40,548 bases of DNA from Sphingobacteriia bacterium (lineage in GTDB: Bacteria > Bacteroidota > Bacteroidia > Chitinophagales > Chitinophagaceae), in assembly GCA_004294135.1 (NCBI GenBank), contig RDZY01000032.1, positions 1-40,548 on the forward strand, written 5' to 3'. The translations under genes were made by a program, and so were the position numbers. Of the stretch, positions 6,702 through 15,736 are shown one piece after another. Numbering within the stretch: position 1 is the stretch's first letter; each line of letters begins with the position of its first letter. The notes under the pieces were generated by a model, which saw only the letters and a program-made list of their open reading frames with translations, ran no database searches and was not told where the DNA came from.

Positions 6702-9311
6702 ATGGCAAAATCGGGCAACGACACTCCACTCATGCAACAGCACCGGGCTATCAAACAAAAATATCCCGATGCAATTTTGCTTTTTAGGGTCGGCGACTTC
6801 TACGAGACCTTTGGAGAAGATGCCATTATTGCTTCGAAAGTATTGGGTATTACACTCACTAAAAGAAACAATGGCGCAGCATCTTCTAGTGAATTGGCGG
6901 GCTTCCCTTATCACTCTCTGGACACCTATTTGCACAAACTGGTTAAAGCTGGCTACCGAGTAGCAATATGTGATCAGTTGGAAGATCCAAAAACAGTTAA
7001 GGGTATCGTTAAACGTGGCGTTACAGAAATGGTAACACCGGGTGTGGCCACCAGTGATAAATTACTGGAATATAAAAGCAATAATTTTTTAGCCGCCATA
7101 CACTATACAGAAAAATATACGGGTATTGCATTGATGGATATTTCTACAGGAGAATTTTTTGTAGCACAGGGTAATGAAGAGTATATTGATAAATTATTGC
7201 AGAGCATGAAACCCGCTGAAGTTATTTTTCAGCGCAGCTATCAAAAGCAATTCAAAGAAAGTTATGGCAGTAAGTTCTATACTTATACCATGGAGAGCTG
7301 GATTTTTGATGAAGCATTTGCAACTGAGAGTCTACTCAAACACTTTCAAACGCACTCCCTTAAAGGGTTTGGTATAGAAGACTTAAAAGAAGCCATTATT
7401 GCAGCAGGTGCTATTCTGTATTATCTGAAAGAAACAGAGCATCCCAACTTACAGCATATTACCCACCTGCAAAGAATTGAAAGAGAAGATTTTTTATGGA
7501 TGGATAGATTCACCATCCGCAACCTGGAATTAATGCCAAGTGGTGGAGATCAACATACCAGTCTTTTGCAAGTGATAGATCATACAGTGAGTGCCATGGG
7601 TGCCCGTTTACTGAAACGATGGATGGCATTTCCTTTGAAAGACCTCACTAGAATTAACGAGAGATTAGATGCAGTTGAATTCAGCATATTGCATACCGAT
7701 CTGCACCTGCAACTGGCTCAAGCCATTAAAATTTGTGGTGATATTGAAAGAATGGTGGGTAAAATTCCCCTTAAAAAAATCAATCCTAGAGAAGTTGTAC
7801 AACTGGCAAGGGGACTGGAACAAACTGCCATCATAAAAGTATTATTGGCGGAGGCAGAGAACCCTTACTTTCGAAAATTGTGTAACGTATTGAATGCCTG
7901 TGAATCTATTGTTGAACAAATAAATGCACAGGTAGTTGACATTCCTCCCATTCTGATTAATAAAGGCGGAATCATTCGAGCAAATGTGAATGAAGAATTA
8001 GATCAACTCAGAAAAATTGCGAGTGGTGGTAAAGAATATTTAGTAAGCATACAACAAAGAGAGGCTGAACGAACTGGCATTCATTCCTTAAAAGTGAGTT
8101 TTAATAATGTATTTGGCTACTATTTAGAAGTAACCAATTCGCATAAAAACAAAGTGCCAGCAGATTGGATCCGTAAGCAAACACTTACCAATGCTGAGCG
8201 GTATATTACCCCTGAACTTAAAGAATATGAAGAAAAAATTATTGGGGCGGAAGATAAAATACTCAGCATAGAGACTGCTATTTTTACTGATCTATTAAAT
8301 ACACTTCAATCTTTTATAGCACCCATACAAGTAAATGGACATACACTAGCTACCATTGATTGCCTGCTTTGTTTTGCTGAAATTGCCTTGCAATATCAAT
8401 ACAAAAAGCCAATCTTACATGAAGGCTTGGAATTGGTTATTAAAGAAGGCCGCCACCCTGTAATTGAACGCAACCTTGAAGCAGATGAGAGTTATATAGC
8501 CAACGATATACAGCTTGATCCGGCAAATGAACAAGTAATTATTTTAACAGGGCCAAATATGAGCGGTAAGAGTGCTTTATTGAGGCAGACCGCCATTATT
8601 ACCCTCATGGCACATATGGGTAGTTTTGTACCAGCAGCACTGGCATCCATTCCATTGACCGATAAAATATTTACGCGTGTAGGTGCTTCTGATAATTTAA
8701 GCGGTGGGGAATCTACTTTTATGGTGGAGATGAATGAAACGGCTAGTATCATCAATAATATGAGTACTCGTAGTTTGATTTTATTGGATGAAATTGGTCG
8801 TGGCACTGCCACTTATGATGGAATTTCTATTGCTTGGAGTATGGTTGAATTTATTCACAACAGCAACTTCAAACCAAAGACTTTATTTGCAACGCATTAC
8901 CATGAATTAAACGAACTGGAAGATCGATTAGAAAACGTAAAGAACTACCATATTACGCATAAAGAACTCAGTAATAAAATTATTTTTCTACGCAAAATGG
9001 CTCCCGGCGGAAGTACGCATAGTTTTGGTATACAGGTGGCGCGCATGGCTGGCATGCCCATTTCATTGATTAATAGAGCCAATACTATTTTGGCACAATT
9101 AGAACAGCAACACGTTAAAGAAGAAGGCAAAGAATCTACAACAAAAGTATTGAAACAAATGAGTGCACCCCAGGTACAACTCTCTATTTTTGATGCGCAT
9201 TCCCAAACTTTTGAAGACATTCGAAGCAAGCTGAATGCTATTGATATCAATCGACTTACACCTGTAGAGGCATTGATGAAACTGAATGAAATAAAGGACT
9301 TATTAAAATAA
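6702..9311 (+). CDS. mutS: DNA mismatch repair protein MutS
   Basis: An 869-residue MutS, the usual length, which recognises base mismatches and small loops and recruits MutL. The mismatch-binding motif FYE (residues 33-35, in RVGDFYETF) is present. The ABC-type ATPase has Walker A GPNMSGKS at 617-624, the signature region NLSGGESTFM, Walker B LILLDEIGRG, and the ATHYHEL motif. The C-terminal tail is the helical dimerisation region. The start at 6702 is preferred to the TTG at 6693, which lies inside the promoter. It stands alone between a divergent operon and a convergent gene. Confidence 0.98.
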   Translation: MAKSGNDTPLMQQHRAIKQKYPDAILLFRVGDFYETFGEDAIIASKVLGITLTKRNNGAASSSELAGFPYHSLDTYLHKLVKAGYRVAICDQLEDPKTVKGIVKRGVTEMVTPGVATSDKLLEYKSNNFLAAIHYTEKYTGIALMDISTGEFFVAQGNEEYIDKLLQSMKPAEVIFQRSYQKQFKESYGSKFYTYTMESWIFDEAFATESLLKHFQTHSLKGFGIEDLKEAIIAAGAILYYLKETEHPNLQHITHLQRIEREDFLWMDRFTIRNLELMPSGGDQHTSLLQVIDHTVSAMGARLLKRWMAFPLKDLTRINERLDAVEFSILHTDLHLQLAQAIKICGDIERMVGKIPLKKINPREVVQLARGLEQTAIIKVLLAEAENPYFRKLCNVLNACESIVEQINAQVVDIPPILINKGGIIRANVNEELDQLRKIASGGKEYLVSIQQREAERTGIHSLKVSFNNVFGYYLEVTNSHKNKVPADWIRKQTLTNAERYITPELKEYEEKIIGAEDKILSIETAIFTDLLNTLQSFIAPIQVNGHTLATIDCLLCFAEIALQYQYKKPILHEGLELVIKEGRHPVIERNLEADESYIANDIQLDPANEQVIILTGPNMSGKSALLRQTAIITLMAHMGSFVPAALASIPLTDKIFTRVGASDNLSGGESTFMVEMNETASIINNMSTRSLILLDEIGRGTATYDGISIAWSMVEFIHNSNFKPKTLFATHYHELNELEDRLENVKNYHITHKELSNKIIFLRKMAPGGSTHSFGIQVARMAGMPISLINRANTILAQLEQQHVKEEGKESTTKVLKQMSAPQVQLSIFDAHSQTFEDIRSKLNAIDINRLTPVEALMKLNEIKDLLK

Positions 9312-9338
9312 GATTAAGCAGCAAAACGTACAACACTA

Positions 9339-9360
9339 TTTAGAAACTGTTTGAGTTAAT
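9339..9360. repeat. Dispersed short repeat, copy 1
   Basis: Contains AACTGTTTGAGTTA preceded by TTTAGA. Two further copies lie at 19161-19183 and 20973-20999. The core AACTgtttgAGTT is a short palindrome. On the minus strand the repeat supplies the TAA stop (9358-9356) of the gene at 9356-10558. Confidence 0.65.
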
Positions 9361-10558
9361 TTACCGCAGCATATTCTTTTAGGTATCTAAAGTTATTGGT
9401 CACTTTACCTTTATAAAGTATAGTAGCATCTTCAATAATAGGAGAACCTCCAATCCGAATATCATTTAGAATATACTTAATCAATTGTTCACCAAAATAC
9501 CTGCTGGCATCGCGCGGCAGTTCATTGGGTAAATTACCAACTGCCATAATATCTATTGAATCTTGAGCATAAGGAATTGTTTTTTTACCCGTTTTTTTAT
9601 CAACCCCATAAATAGGATCCTCAATAGTTGCATCGCCTAAGTTGCAGGGTATGCTTCCATTTTTATCGTCGGTTATATCAGCAATGGTACTGATGCGAAA
9701 ATCAGGCGCTTTCAAGTCCCCCCAATTAAATAAGCTTGGAATTTCAGAAGCCCAATACACCCCATTCATCAATAGATCTGTTTCAGAACAATATTTTTTA
9801 AAGAGACAAATATATTCAGCAGGAGCTGCGTGAAAATGATCTCTATTGTAACTGTTTGAACCTGAATGACGATATAAATCAGCGCCTTTTAAATGGACAT
9901 AAACGGGATAATCAAATTGTTTTTTGAGGTATTCTTCCGGTTCTACTTCTTGGATATCCATAAGGTTCATAATTTCTAAAATTCCGTGAGCAACCCTCCC
10001 ACTTCCAGTAACTGCTATTTTTATGGGTGGCAATTTTAGTCCAAAATAAGTATGCAATAGTTCTCTATAATCTTTTACATGAAACACCCGATTCAAACTG
10101 AAAGCACCCGTTCTTTTTCCATAGGCCATTATTCCGTTGTGTGCACCAACAATACCAGCAAAAAAACCAAATCCAATAATTCGTTGTCCATCTTTGTGAG
10201 CCAGACATTCATAATCGATCAAAGTAATTTCTTTTCGCACCATTTCCTGCATCAATGCACGATTATAGGGTTGCTGCTTTTTTGTATGAGAGAAGAATAA
10301 ATAAGTTTTTTGCTTGATCAATTGATTTATTGGAATTTCTTTTATTCCCAATATTATATTACATCCGCTTAAATCATCGGTTATTTCCACACCCGCCTGT
10401 TCATATTCTACATCAGCATAACACCTATGCGGTGAGGGCTGGACAAAAATATGAATATCACTGAAATTTTTAGTGAGCCATTTGCACTGTGCGGGTGTAA
10501 GCGCCACCCGATTATCGGCTGGAATTTTGCCCTCTCTAATTAGTCCTATACGCAGCAT
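9356..10558 (-). CDS. Saccharopine dehydrogenase-like NAD(P) oxidoreductase (AlaDH/PNT fold)
   Basis: A 400-residue protein with the N-terminal alanine dehydrogenase/transhydrogenase domain (IGLIREGKIPADNRVALTP, with the conserved Arg and Lys of the substrate site) and a central Rossmann motif VTGSGRVAHGILEIM (about residues 185-199). The organisation fits the lysine-forming saccharopine dehydrogenase type (LYS1-like), which converts saccharopine to lysine and 2-oxoglutarate in the reverse of lysine breakdown. No lysine-ketoglutarate reductase partner lies nearby, and dapB at 30415 shows lysine is made by the diaminopimelate route, so a degradative or different substrate role is possible. It is convergent with mutS. 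The family call is firm; the exact substrate is inferred. Confidence 0.75.
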   Translation of the reverse strand: MLRIGLIREGKIPADNRVALTPAQCKWLTKNFSDIHIFVQPSPHRCYADVEYEQAGVEITDDLSGCNIILGIKEIPINQLIKQKTYLFFSHTKKQQPYNRALMQEMVRKEITLIDYECLAHKDGQRIIGFGFFAGIVGAHNGIMAYGKRTGAFSLNRVFHVKDYRELLHTYFGLKLPPIKIAVTGSGRVAHGILEIMNLMDIQEVEPEEYLKKQFDYPVYVHLKGADLYRHSGSNSYNRDHFHAAPAEYICLFKKYCSETDLLMNGVYWASEIPSLFNWGDLKAPDFRISTIADITDDKNGSIPCNLGDATIEDPIYGVDKKTGKKTIPYAQDSIDIMAVGNLPNELPRDASRYFGEQLIKYILNDIRIGGSPIIEDATILYKGKVTNNFRYLKEYAAVN

Positions 10559-10578
10559 CTACCTGATTTTATACAAGA

Positions 10579-10626
10579 TAAGTAATATGAATTGATGCAA
10601 GTTAAGTAATATGAATTGATGCAAGT
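10579..10626. repeat. Two tandem copies of a 24-bp unit
   Basis: The unit begins TAAGTAATATGAATTG and ends GATGCAAGT; two exact copies run head to tail (10579-10602 and 10603-10626), with a few bases of a third at each side. It lies in the 211-base space between divergent genes, upstream of the rhaI promoter region. It may be a slippage-prone spacer or a paired protein-binding site. Confidence 0.8.
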
Positions 10627-10711
10627 TAATTGCATTTAAATCAACAAAAGCATCACAGTACAAGATAGATAGTAATTTAAAAGAACTACTTTCAAAAAAT
10701 TGCTTGCAAAT

Positions 10712-10742
10712 AGCGATATTGCAAATTCTTAGAAAAATCGCT
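10712..10742. promoter_or_regulatory. Operator-like inverted repeat before rhaI
   Basis: AGCGAT (10712-10717) and ATCGCT (10737-10742) form complementary arms 19 bases apart, ending 27 bases before the rhaI ATG. The octamer TTGCAAAT occurs twice just there. The placement would suit a sugar-responsive regulator, but no regulator gene is adjacent and the arms are short. Confidence 0.35.
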
Positions 10743-10769
10743 TTATAACCATTTATAGAAACCTATTTT

Positions 10770-12044
10770 ATGTTACTAACAAAGAATAAAATTGATCAAC
10801 ACAATACTGAGTTGATTGCGGCACATAGTAAGAAACTGGACTATTGCAGAGCCACTATAGAACAGTCAAATCAGATCATTGAGAAGCTTTCTCTTTTTCA
10901 AATTGGCATACCCAGTTGGGCTTTAGGAGCTGGTGGCACTCGATTTGGGCGTTTTTCTTATGGTGGTGAGCCTAGAAATATTGAGGAGAAAATGGAGGAT
11001 ATCGGGTTATTGCATCAATTGAATAAATCAAGTGGAGCAGTATCGTTACATATTCCATGGGATATACCAAATGATATTCCTAAACTTACCAAACTCGCAG
11101 CCGAATATGGGCTTCAATTTGATGCGGTAAACTCCAATACTTTTCAAAATCAACCCTCGCAAGAGTTGAGTTATAAATTTGGTTCCTTACAGCACGTAAA
11201 CAAAGCAGTGAGACAGCAAGCCATTCAACATAATATTGATGTTATAAAAATAGGAGAATCACTTGGTTCAAAATCTTTGACGGTCTGGTTGGCAGATGGA
11301 TCCTGCTTTCCAGGGCAATTGAATTTTAGAAAAGCATTTCAAAATACATTAGAAAGTTTAACAGAGATATATGCAGCACTACCTCACGACTGGAAAATTT
11401 TTATTGAATACAAAGCTTTTGAGCCAAATTTTTATTCGATGACTGTTGGTGATTGGGGTCAATCCTTATTATATGCCAATAAACTAGGTCCCAAAGCTGC
11501 TACGTTGGTAGATTTGGGTCATCATTTGCCCAATGCTAATATTGAACAGATTGTCTCTATATTATTAAATGAAGGCAAGCTGGGTGGGTTTCATTTTAAC
11601 GATAGTAAATATGGGGACGATGATTTAACAGTTGGATGCATAAACCCCTATCAATTATTCTTAATATTCAATGAACTCATTGATGGCATGAATGAAAAAG
11701 GGCTCGACCATGCTACTGGTCTAGCCTGGATGATTGATGCGAGTCACAATATTAAAGACCCTTTAGAAGATTTGCTACAATCAGTAGAAGCCATCAAAAT
11801 AGCTTACGCACAGGCATTATTGGTAAACACTGCATCTCTTAGAGATGCCCAAAACAACAATGATACCGTTCTTGCGCAAGAAATTTTGCAGCATGCTTTC
11901 AGAACCGATATCCGACCCTTGGTTGCAGAATCAAGATTGGTTTCTGGTGGCGCACTTGAGCCAATTAAACTATACAGAGATCTAGCTATTAGAGAATCGC
12001 TCACGGATATACGAGGATCAAATAATACAGCTACTGGTTTATAA
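10770..12044 (+). CDS. rhaI: L-rhamnose isomerase, Pseudomonas stutzeri type
   Basis: A 424-residue TIM-barrel sugar isomerase that interconverts L-rhamnose and L-rhamnulose; this RhaI type is distinct from the E. coli RhaA type and often has relaxed sugar specificity. It carries the family signature GIPSWALGAGGTRFGRF (46-62). Likely metal ligands are visible in order: Glu213 (FIEYKAFEP), Asp248 (LVDLGHH), His275 and Asp278 (GGFHFNDSKYGDDD) and Asp323 (WMIDASHN). The short gap to the kinase gene at 12081 makes an operon. Aldolase and transporter genes of the pathway are not in the window. Confidence 0.92.
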   Translation: MLLTKNKIDQHNTELIAAHSKKLDYCRATIEQSNQIIEKLSLFQIGIPSWALGAGGTRFGRFSYGGEPRNIEEKMEDIGLLHQLNKSSGAVSLHIPWDIPNDIPKLTKLAAEYGLQFDAVNSNTFQNQPSQELSYKFGSLQHVNKAVRQQAIQHNIDVIKIGESLGSKSLTVWLADGSCFPGQLNFRKAFQNTLESLTEIYAALPHDWKIFIEYKAFEPNFYSMTVGDWGQSLLYANKLGPKAATLVDLGHHLPNANIEQIVSILLNEGKLGGFHFNDSKYGDDDLTVGCINPYQLFLIFNELIDGMNEKGLDHATGLAWMIDASHNIKDPLEDLLQSVEAIKIAYAQALLVNTASLRDAQNNNDTVLAQEILQHAFRTDIRPLVAESRLVSGGALEPIKLYRDLAIRESLTDIRGSNNTATGL

Positions 12045-12080
12045 ATAAACGATTGTGATCATTCCTATAATTTAATACCC

Positions 12081-13472
12081 TTGAGCAAGCAGCCAGTTAT
12101 AGCAGTTATTGATGTAGGCAAAACGAACAAAAAGATTTTTTTATTCGATGAGCAATACCAAATTGTATTTGAGAAGTCCGCTAGGTTTAATGAAATCACC
12201 GATGAAGATGGTGATATATGTGAAAATATAGACAGCCTTAAGCAGAGTGTTATCAACTCAATTTCGGAAGTAATTGGGAATAAAAATTTCGATCTGAAAG
12301 CGGTCAATTTCTCAACTTATGGAGCCAGTTTAGCTTATGTAAATAAGGCAGGAGATCCAATTGCTCCTTTATACAATTATTTAAAACCATACCCCCCAAT
12401 ATTGCAGGAGCAATTCTATAATAATTATGGTGGTGTAAACGATTTTTCACTGCGTACGGCTTCACCTGCACTGGGCAGCTTAAATTCTGGAATGCAGTTC
12501 TATAGAATAAAGCAGGAGAACCCTTCTTTATTCGCACAAACTCATTTTGCCCTTCATCTGCCCCAGTACCTCAGCACCATTTTTACTAAAAAATTTTATA
12601 CTGATATTACCAGTATCGGATGCCATACCAATTTATGGGATTTTAAAAAAAATAGTTACCACGAATGGGTAGAGAAAGAGGGGCTTATAAGCAAACTTGC
12701 GCCCATATTAAGTAGTCAGCATACTTTGCAAGTAAATTTTCAGAAACGCAATTTCGCATGTGGCATTGGGTTACATGATAGCTCTGCTGCGCTTATTCCC
12801 TACCTAGTAAGTTTTCAGGAACCATTTATATTATTATCTACCGGAACTTGGTGCATCAGCCTTAACCCTTTTAATCAAAACCCGCTCAGTGCAAATGATC
12901 TTGCACATGATTGTCTTTGCTTTTTATCTTATAAAGGAATACCAATTAAAGCATCTAGGCTTTTTGCAGGTCATGAACATGAACAACAAACCAAAAGAAT
13001 AGCTGCACATTTTAATCAAAATATTATTCGTTATCGAACCATTGATTTTGATCCAGCCCTGATGAATAAATTTATTGAAGAAAAAAGAAAGCCCACCAAT
13101 GCATACCCCATCAAATTCGCAGATCGTAATTTGAATGATTTCGTTTCAGATACCGAAGCATATCATCAATTGATATTAGACATTGTTGATCAACAGTTTT
13201 TATCAACATCATTAGTAATAGAACCGGGTAAAACAAAAAGAATATTTGTAGATGGAGGATTTAGTAAAAACAACGTATTCATGAATTTATTGGCATTCCG
13301 ATTTCCGTCCATTGAAATTTATGCTGCATCAATGGCTCAAGCAACCGCCTTAGGAGCTGCCATCGCTATTCATGAATCTTGGAATAAAAACTCATTGCCG
13401 AATCATATAATTGAGCTAAGGTATTATGCAATTAATCAAAAAATTAACCCATTATTTTTACCAAGCAGCTGA
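12081..13472 (+). CDS. rhaB: FGGY-family carbohydrate kinase, probable rhamnulokinase
   Basis: A 463-residue sugar kinase of the FGGY family. The N-terminal phosphate motif VIDVGKTNKKIFLFD (about 10-24) and the C-terminal adenosine region FVDGGFSKNNVFMNLL frame the ATPase fold; STGTWCISLNPF matches the second phosphate loop region. Following rhaI by 36 bases, it most likely phosphorylates L-rhamnulose. The start is a TTG at 12081: upstream codons back to the rhaI stop offer no ATG or GTG, and the next ATG is far inside the conserved domain. Related sugars (for example L-fuculose or xylulose) cannot be excluded from sequence alone. Confidence 0.85.
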   Translation: MSKQPVIAVIDVGKTNKKIFLFDEQYQIVFEKSARFNEITDEDGDICENIDSLKQSVINSISEVIGNKNFDLKAVNFSTYGASLAYVNKAGDPIAPLYNYLKPYPPILQEQFYNNYGGVNDFSLRTASPALGSLNSGMQFYRIKQENPSLFAQTHFALHLPQYLSTIFTKKFYTDITSIGCHTNLWDFKKNSYHEWVEKEGLISKLAPILSSQHTLQVNFQKRNFACGIGLHDSSAALIPYLVSFQEPFILLSTGTWCISLNPFNQNPLSANDLAHDCLCFLSYKGIPIKASRLFAGHEHEQQTKRIAAHFNQNIIRYRTIDFDPALMNKFIEEKRKPTNAYPIKFADRNLNDFVSDTEAYHQLILDIVDQQFLSTSLVIEPGKTKRIFVDGGFSKNNVFMNLLAFRFPSIEIYAASMAQATALGAAIAIHESWNKNSLPNHIIELRYYAINQKINPLFLPSS

Positions 13473-13588
13473 TTATATTGATACTTTTTTCTATTAAAGA
13501 AAATAATTAAGCATATTTTAAGCCATTTATGGCTGCAAAATCTATTGATATAGTTCTATTTATCAGGTTCAAATAAGTTTGGCAGATA

Positions 13589-13627
13589 TTTTGTAATATA
13601 GAATAAGAATAAAATCATATTACAAAA
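13589..13627. promoter_or_regulatory. Perfect 11-bp inverted repeat before the secretion operon
   Basis: TTTTGTAATAT (13589-13599) pairs exactly with ATATTACAAAA (13617-13627), with a 17-base spacer; the right arm ends 46 bases before the ATG at 13674. It could be a two-site operator or a 5'-leader stem-loop. A smaller palindrome AGCCATTTATGGCT lies upstream at 13521-13534. Confidence 0.55.
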
Positions 13628-13673
13628 AATATTTAAATGCTAAACGCTATTTCAAATATCTAAAACAAACCCT

Positions 13674-15710
13674 ATGAGAACAACCATTGCTATATTATTA
13701 GTGATATTTTGCTCACTCCACCTTAAAGCACAGATTTACTATTCATTTTCTGCTACACAGGGCAACTACAGCAGTTTAACCACAGCAACAACCGCTCCTC
13801 TCACAGCAGCATTCCCATCTGCAAAGAATTTATTGGATGAGTCATTTTCGAACAATATTCCAATTGGATTCAGTTTTAATTATAATGGAACCAATTATAA
13901 TACTATTCATTTAAATAGTAATGGGTATGTATCCCTTGGCGCAGCTTTTTTGGCAAGTAGCACTTCTAATCCTATGTATGAAATAAATGAATTGAGAAAT
14001 GGAGTAGGGCTAAAAGGCGCTACTCGTCCTCTTATTGCTCCTTTTTGGGACAATCTCTTACTCGGCTCACAAGCAGATATTAGCTATACCACATCAGGTA
14101 ATACCCCCAATAGAATTTTTACAACACAATGGAAAAATATGATTTGGGAATCTGGCACACCCGCGCTATCATTCCAGCTTAAGTTGTTTGAAACAAGTAA
14201 TATTATTGAATTTATATACCAGTCAGAATCTGGATTGGGGGGAATAAATAAGTCAGCTTCAATTGGAATAACATCTTCAACCGTAAGATCATCAGCTTAC
14301 AACTCCGATTCATTGAGTTTTTTGTCTGTAACTAGCACTGGAGCAAATGCAACAGCAAATAAATTTATAGAAACAGATACCATTAATAAAAAGCCAGAAA
14401 GTGGACAAATATTTAGGTTTACCCCATTTGCGTGCACGCCTCCTTCAAATATTAAATTGAGTGGAACCAGTGGCATCAGTGCTATTCTCAAATGGGATCA
14501 GCTTAGTACTAATGCTGTTTATGAATATGCCATCAGCAATATTTCAATACCTCCTTTTGCGGCTACTAGCACTACAAACAATTTTATAAAACTAGAAGGG
14601 CTAACACCTAATACGCAATACTATTTTTATTTAAGGAATGCGTGTGGAAGTGCTTGGAATATGTTTAACTTCAAAACAACAACAACAGCATCGCTGCCTT
14701 ATCAGGAAGAATTTGACCAAACCATTGATATTGCAATTCCCGAAACTATGACGGCACAAAATAACAGCAATAGTTTTGCAAATATTTACTGGCAAACGTC
14801 GGCTTTACCCGTTGCAGCAAGTGGAACAAAAGTAGCTGTAAATAGTGCCCCATTTGTACCTGCTAAAACTTGGATTTTTACTCCAGCTTTTAATTTTATT
14901 GCTGGAAACACTTATACTTTGTCTTTTAAAAATGCTACTTCGGGTGGATTACATGCTATGGAAGTAAAGTATGGAAGATATGCGGGCGAAGATTCAATGC
15001 GCTATACCATTTCAATTGATAGCAATATTTCGAATACTGTTTACTTAGATAAAACATTCAACTTCGTTCCAGAATTCTCTGGCGATTACTATATTGGCTT
15101 TGGATATAAAGCCGCCGTTAACAATGAACTATTTTTATTAGACGCAATAAATTTAAAATCTATCACAGTTGCATCTGGTGAATTGGTCCAGTTTAAAGCT
15201 ACTTTAATTAACACCAAAGAAGTACAATTAGATTGGCAAACAAAAAATGAAAGAAATATTTCCCATTTTCTAATAGAGCGAAGTGCTGATGGCATTAATT
15301 TCAAATCAATAGGCAGGGTAAACTCACTTAATAACTCAGCCACAACTAATAGCTATAACTATATAGATAAAACGCCCAATGTAGGTAACAATTATTACAG
15401 AATTAGACAAGTTAATACGAGTGCTGGTTTTGTGTTATCGAATATTGAAGTGGTAAAATTAACTAATATTCCTGCGGCAGAATTATTTCCTAATCCAGGC
15501 AGCTCTCAAGTATTTTTAAAAGTAGACAATGCCACTGATGCAACTGTAAAACTGTTTACAACAAGTGGAATTGAAATTCCAATTACGAACAGTATTGTAA
15601 ATAGCAATCTTTTTAAAATAATTCCAAAACAAGTACTTATAAGAGGTATTTATTTGGTGCATTTAATATCACCTACCAAAACAATGGTTTTAAAATGGAT
15701 TGTCCTCTAA
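13674..15710 (+). CDS. Secreted multidomain protein with type IX secretion signal
   Basis: A 678-residue cell-surface or secreted protein. It has a signal peptide (residues 1-19, ending LKAQ) and a beta-rich N-terminal domain (about 20-245) with the pattern IPIGFSFNYNGTNY...LNSNGYVSLG found in Bacteroidota extracellular proteins. A fibronectin III-like domain follows (about 252-335, ending LTPNTQYYFYLRNACG), then a jelly-roll-like region (about 340-495) and a second FN3-like module (LDWQTKNERNISHFLIERS). The C-terminus is a type A T9SS sorting domain (from ELFPNPGSSQ to the end). It heads an operon with DUF1800 and DUF1501 genes, 26 bases before the true start of the next gene. It is probably exported by T9SS and attached to or released from the surface; its ligand is unknown. 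Confidence 0.88.
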   Translation: MRTTIAILLVIFCSLHLKAQIYYSFSATQGNYSSLTTATTAPLTAAFPSAKNLLDESFSNNIPIGFSFNYNGTNYNTIHLNSNGYVSLGAAFLASSTSNPMYEINELRNGVGLKGATRPLIAPFWDNLLLGSQADISYTTSGNTPNRIFTTQWKNMIWESGTPALSFQLKLFETSNIIEFIYQSESGLGGINKSASIGITSSTVRSSAYNSDSLSFLSVTSTGANATANKFIETDTINKKPESGQIFRFTPFACTPPSNIKLSGTSGISAILKWDQLSTNAVYEYAISNISIPPFAATSTTNNFIKLEGLTPNTQYYFYLRNACGSAWNMFNFKTTTTASLPYQEEFDQTIDIAIPETMTAQNNSNSFANIYWQTSALPVAASGTKVAVNSAPFVPAKTWIFTPAFNFIAGNTYTLSFKNATSGGLHAMEVKYGRYAGEDSMRYTISIDSNISNTVYLDKTFNFVPEFSGDYYIGFGYKAAVNNELFLLDAINLKSITVASGELVQFKATLINTKEVQLDWQTKNERNISHFLIERSADGINFKSIGRVNSLNNSATTNSYNYIDKTPNVGNNYYRIRQVNTSAGFVLSNIEVVKLTNIPAAELFPNPGSSQVFLKVDNATDATVKLFTTSGIEIPITNSIVNSNLFKIIPKQVLIRGIYLVHLISPTKTMVLKWIVL

Positions 15711-15736
15711 AGATTAAACAAAATAAATACCAACAC

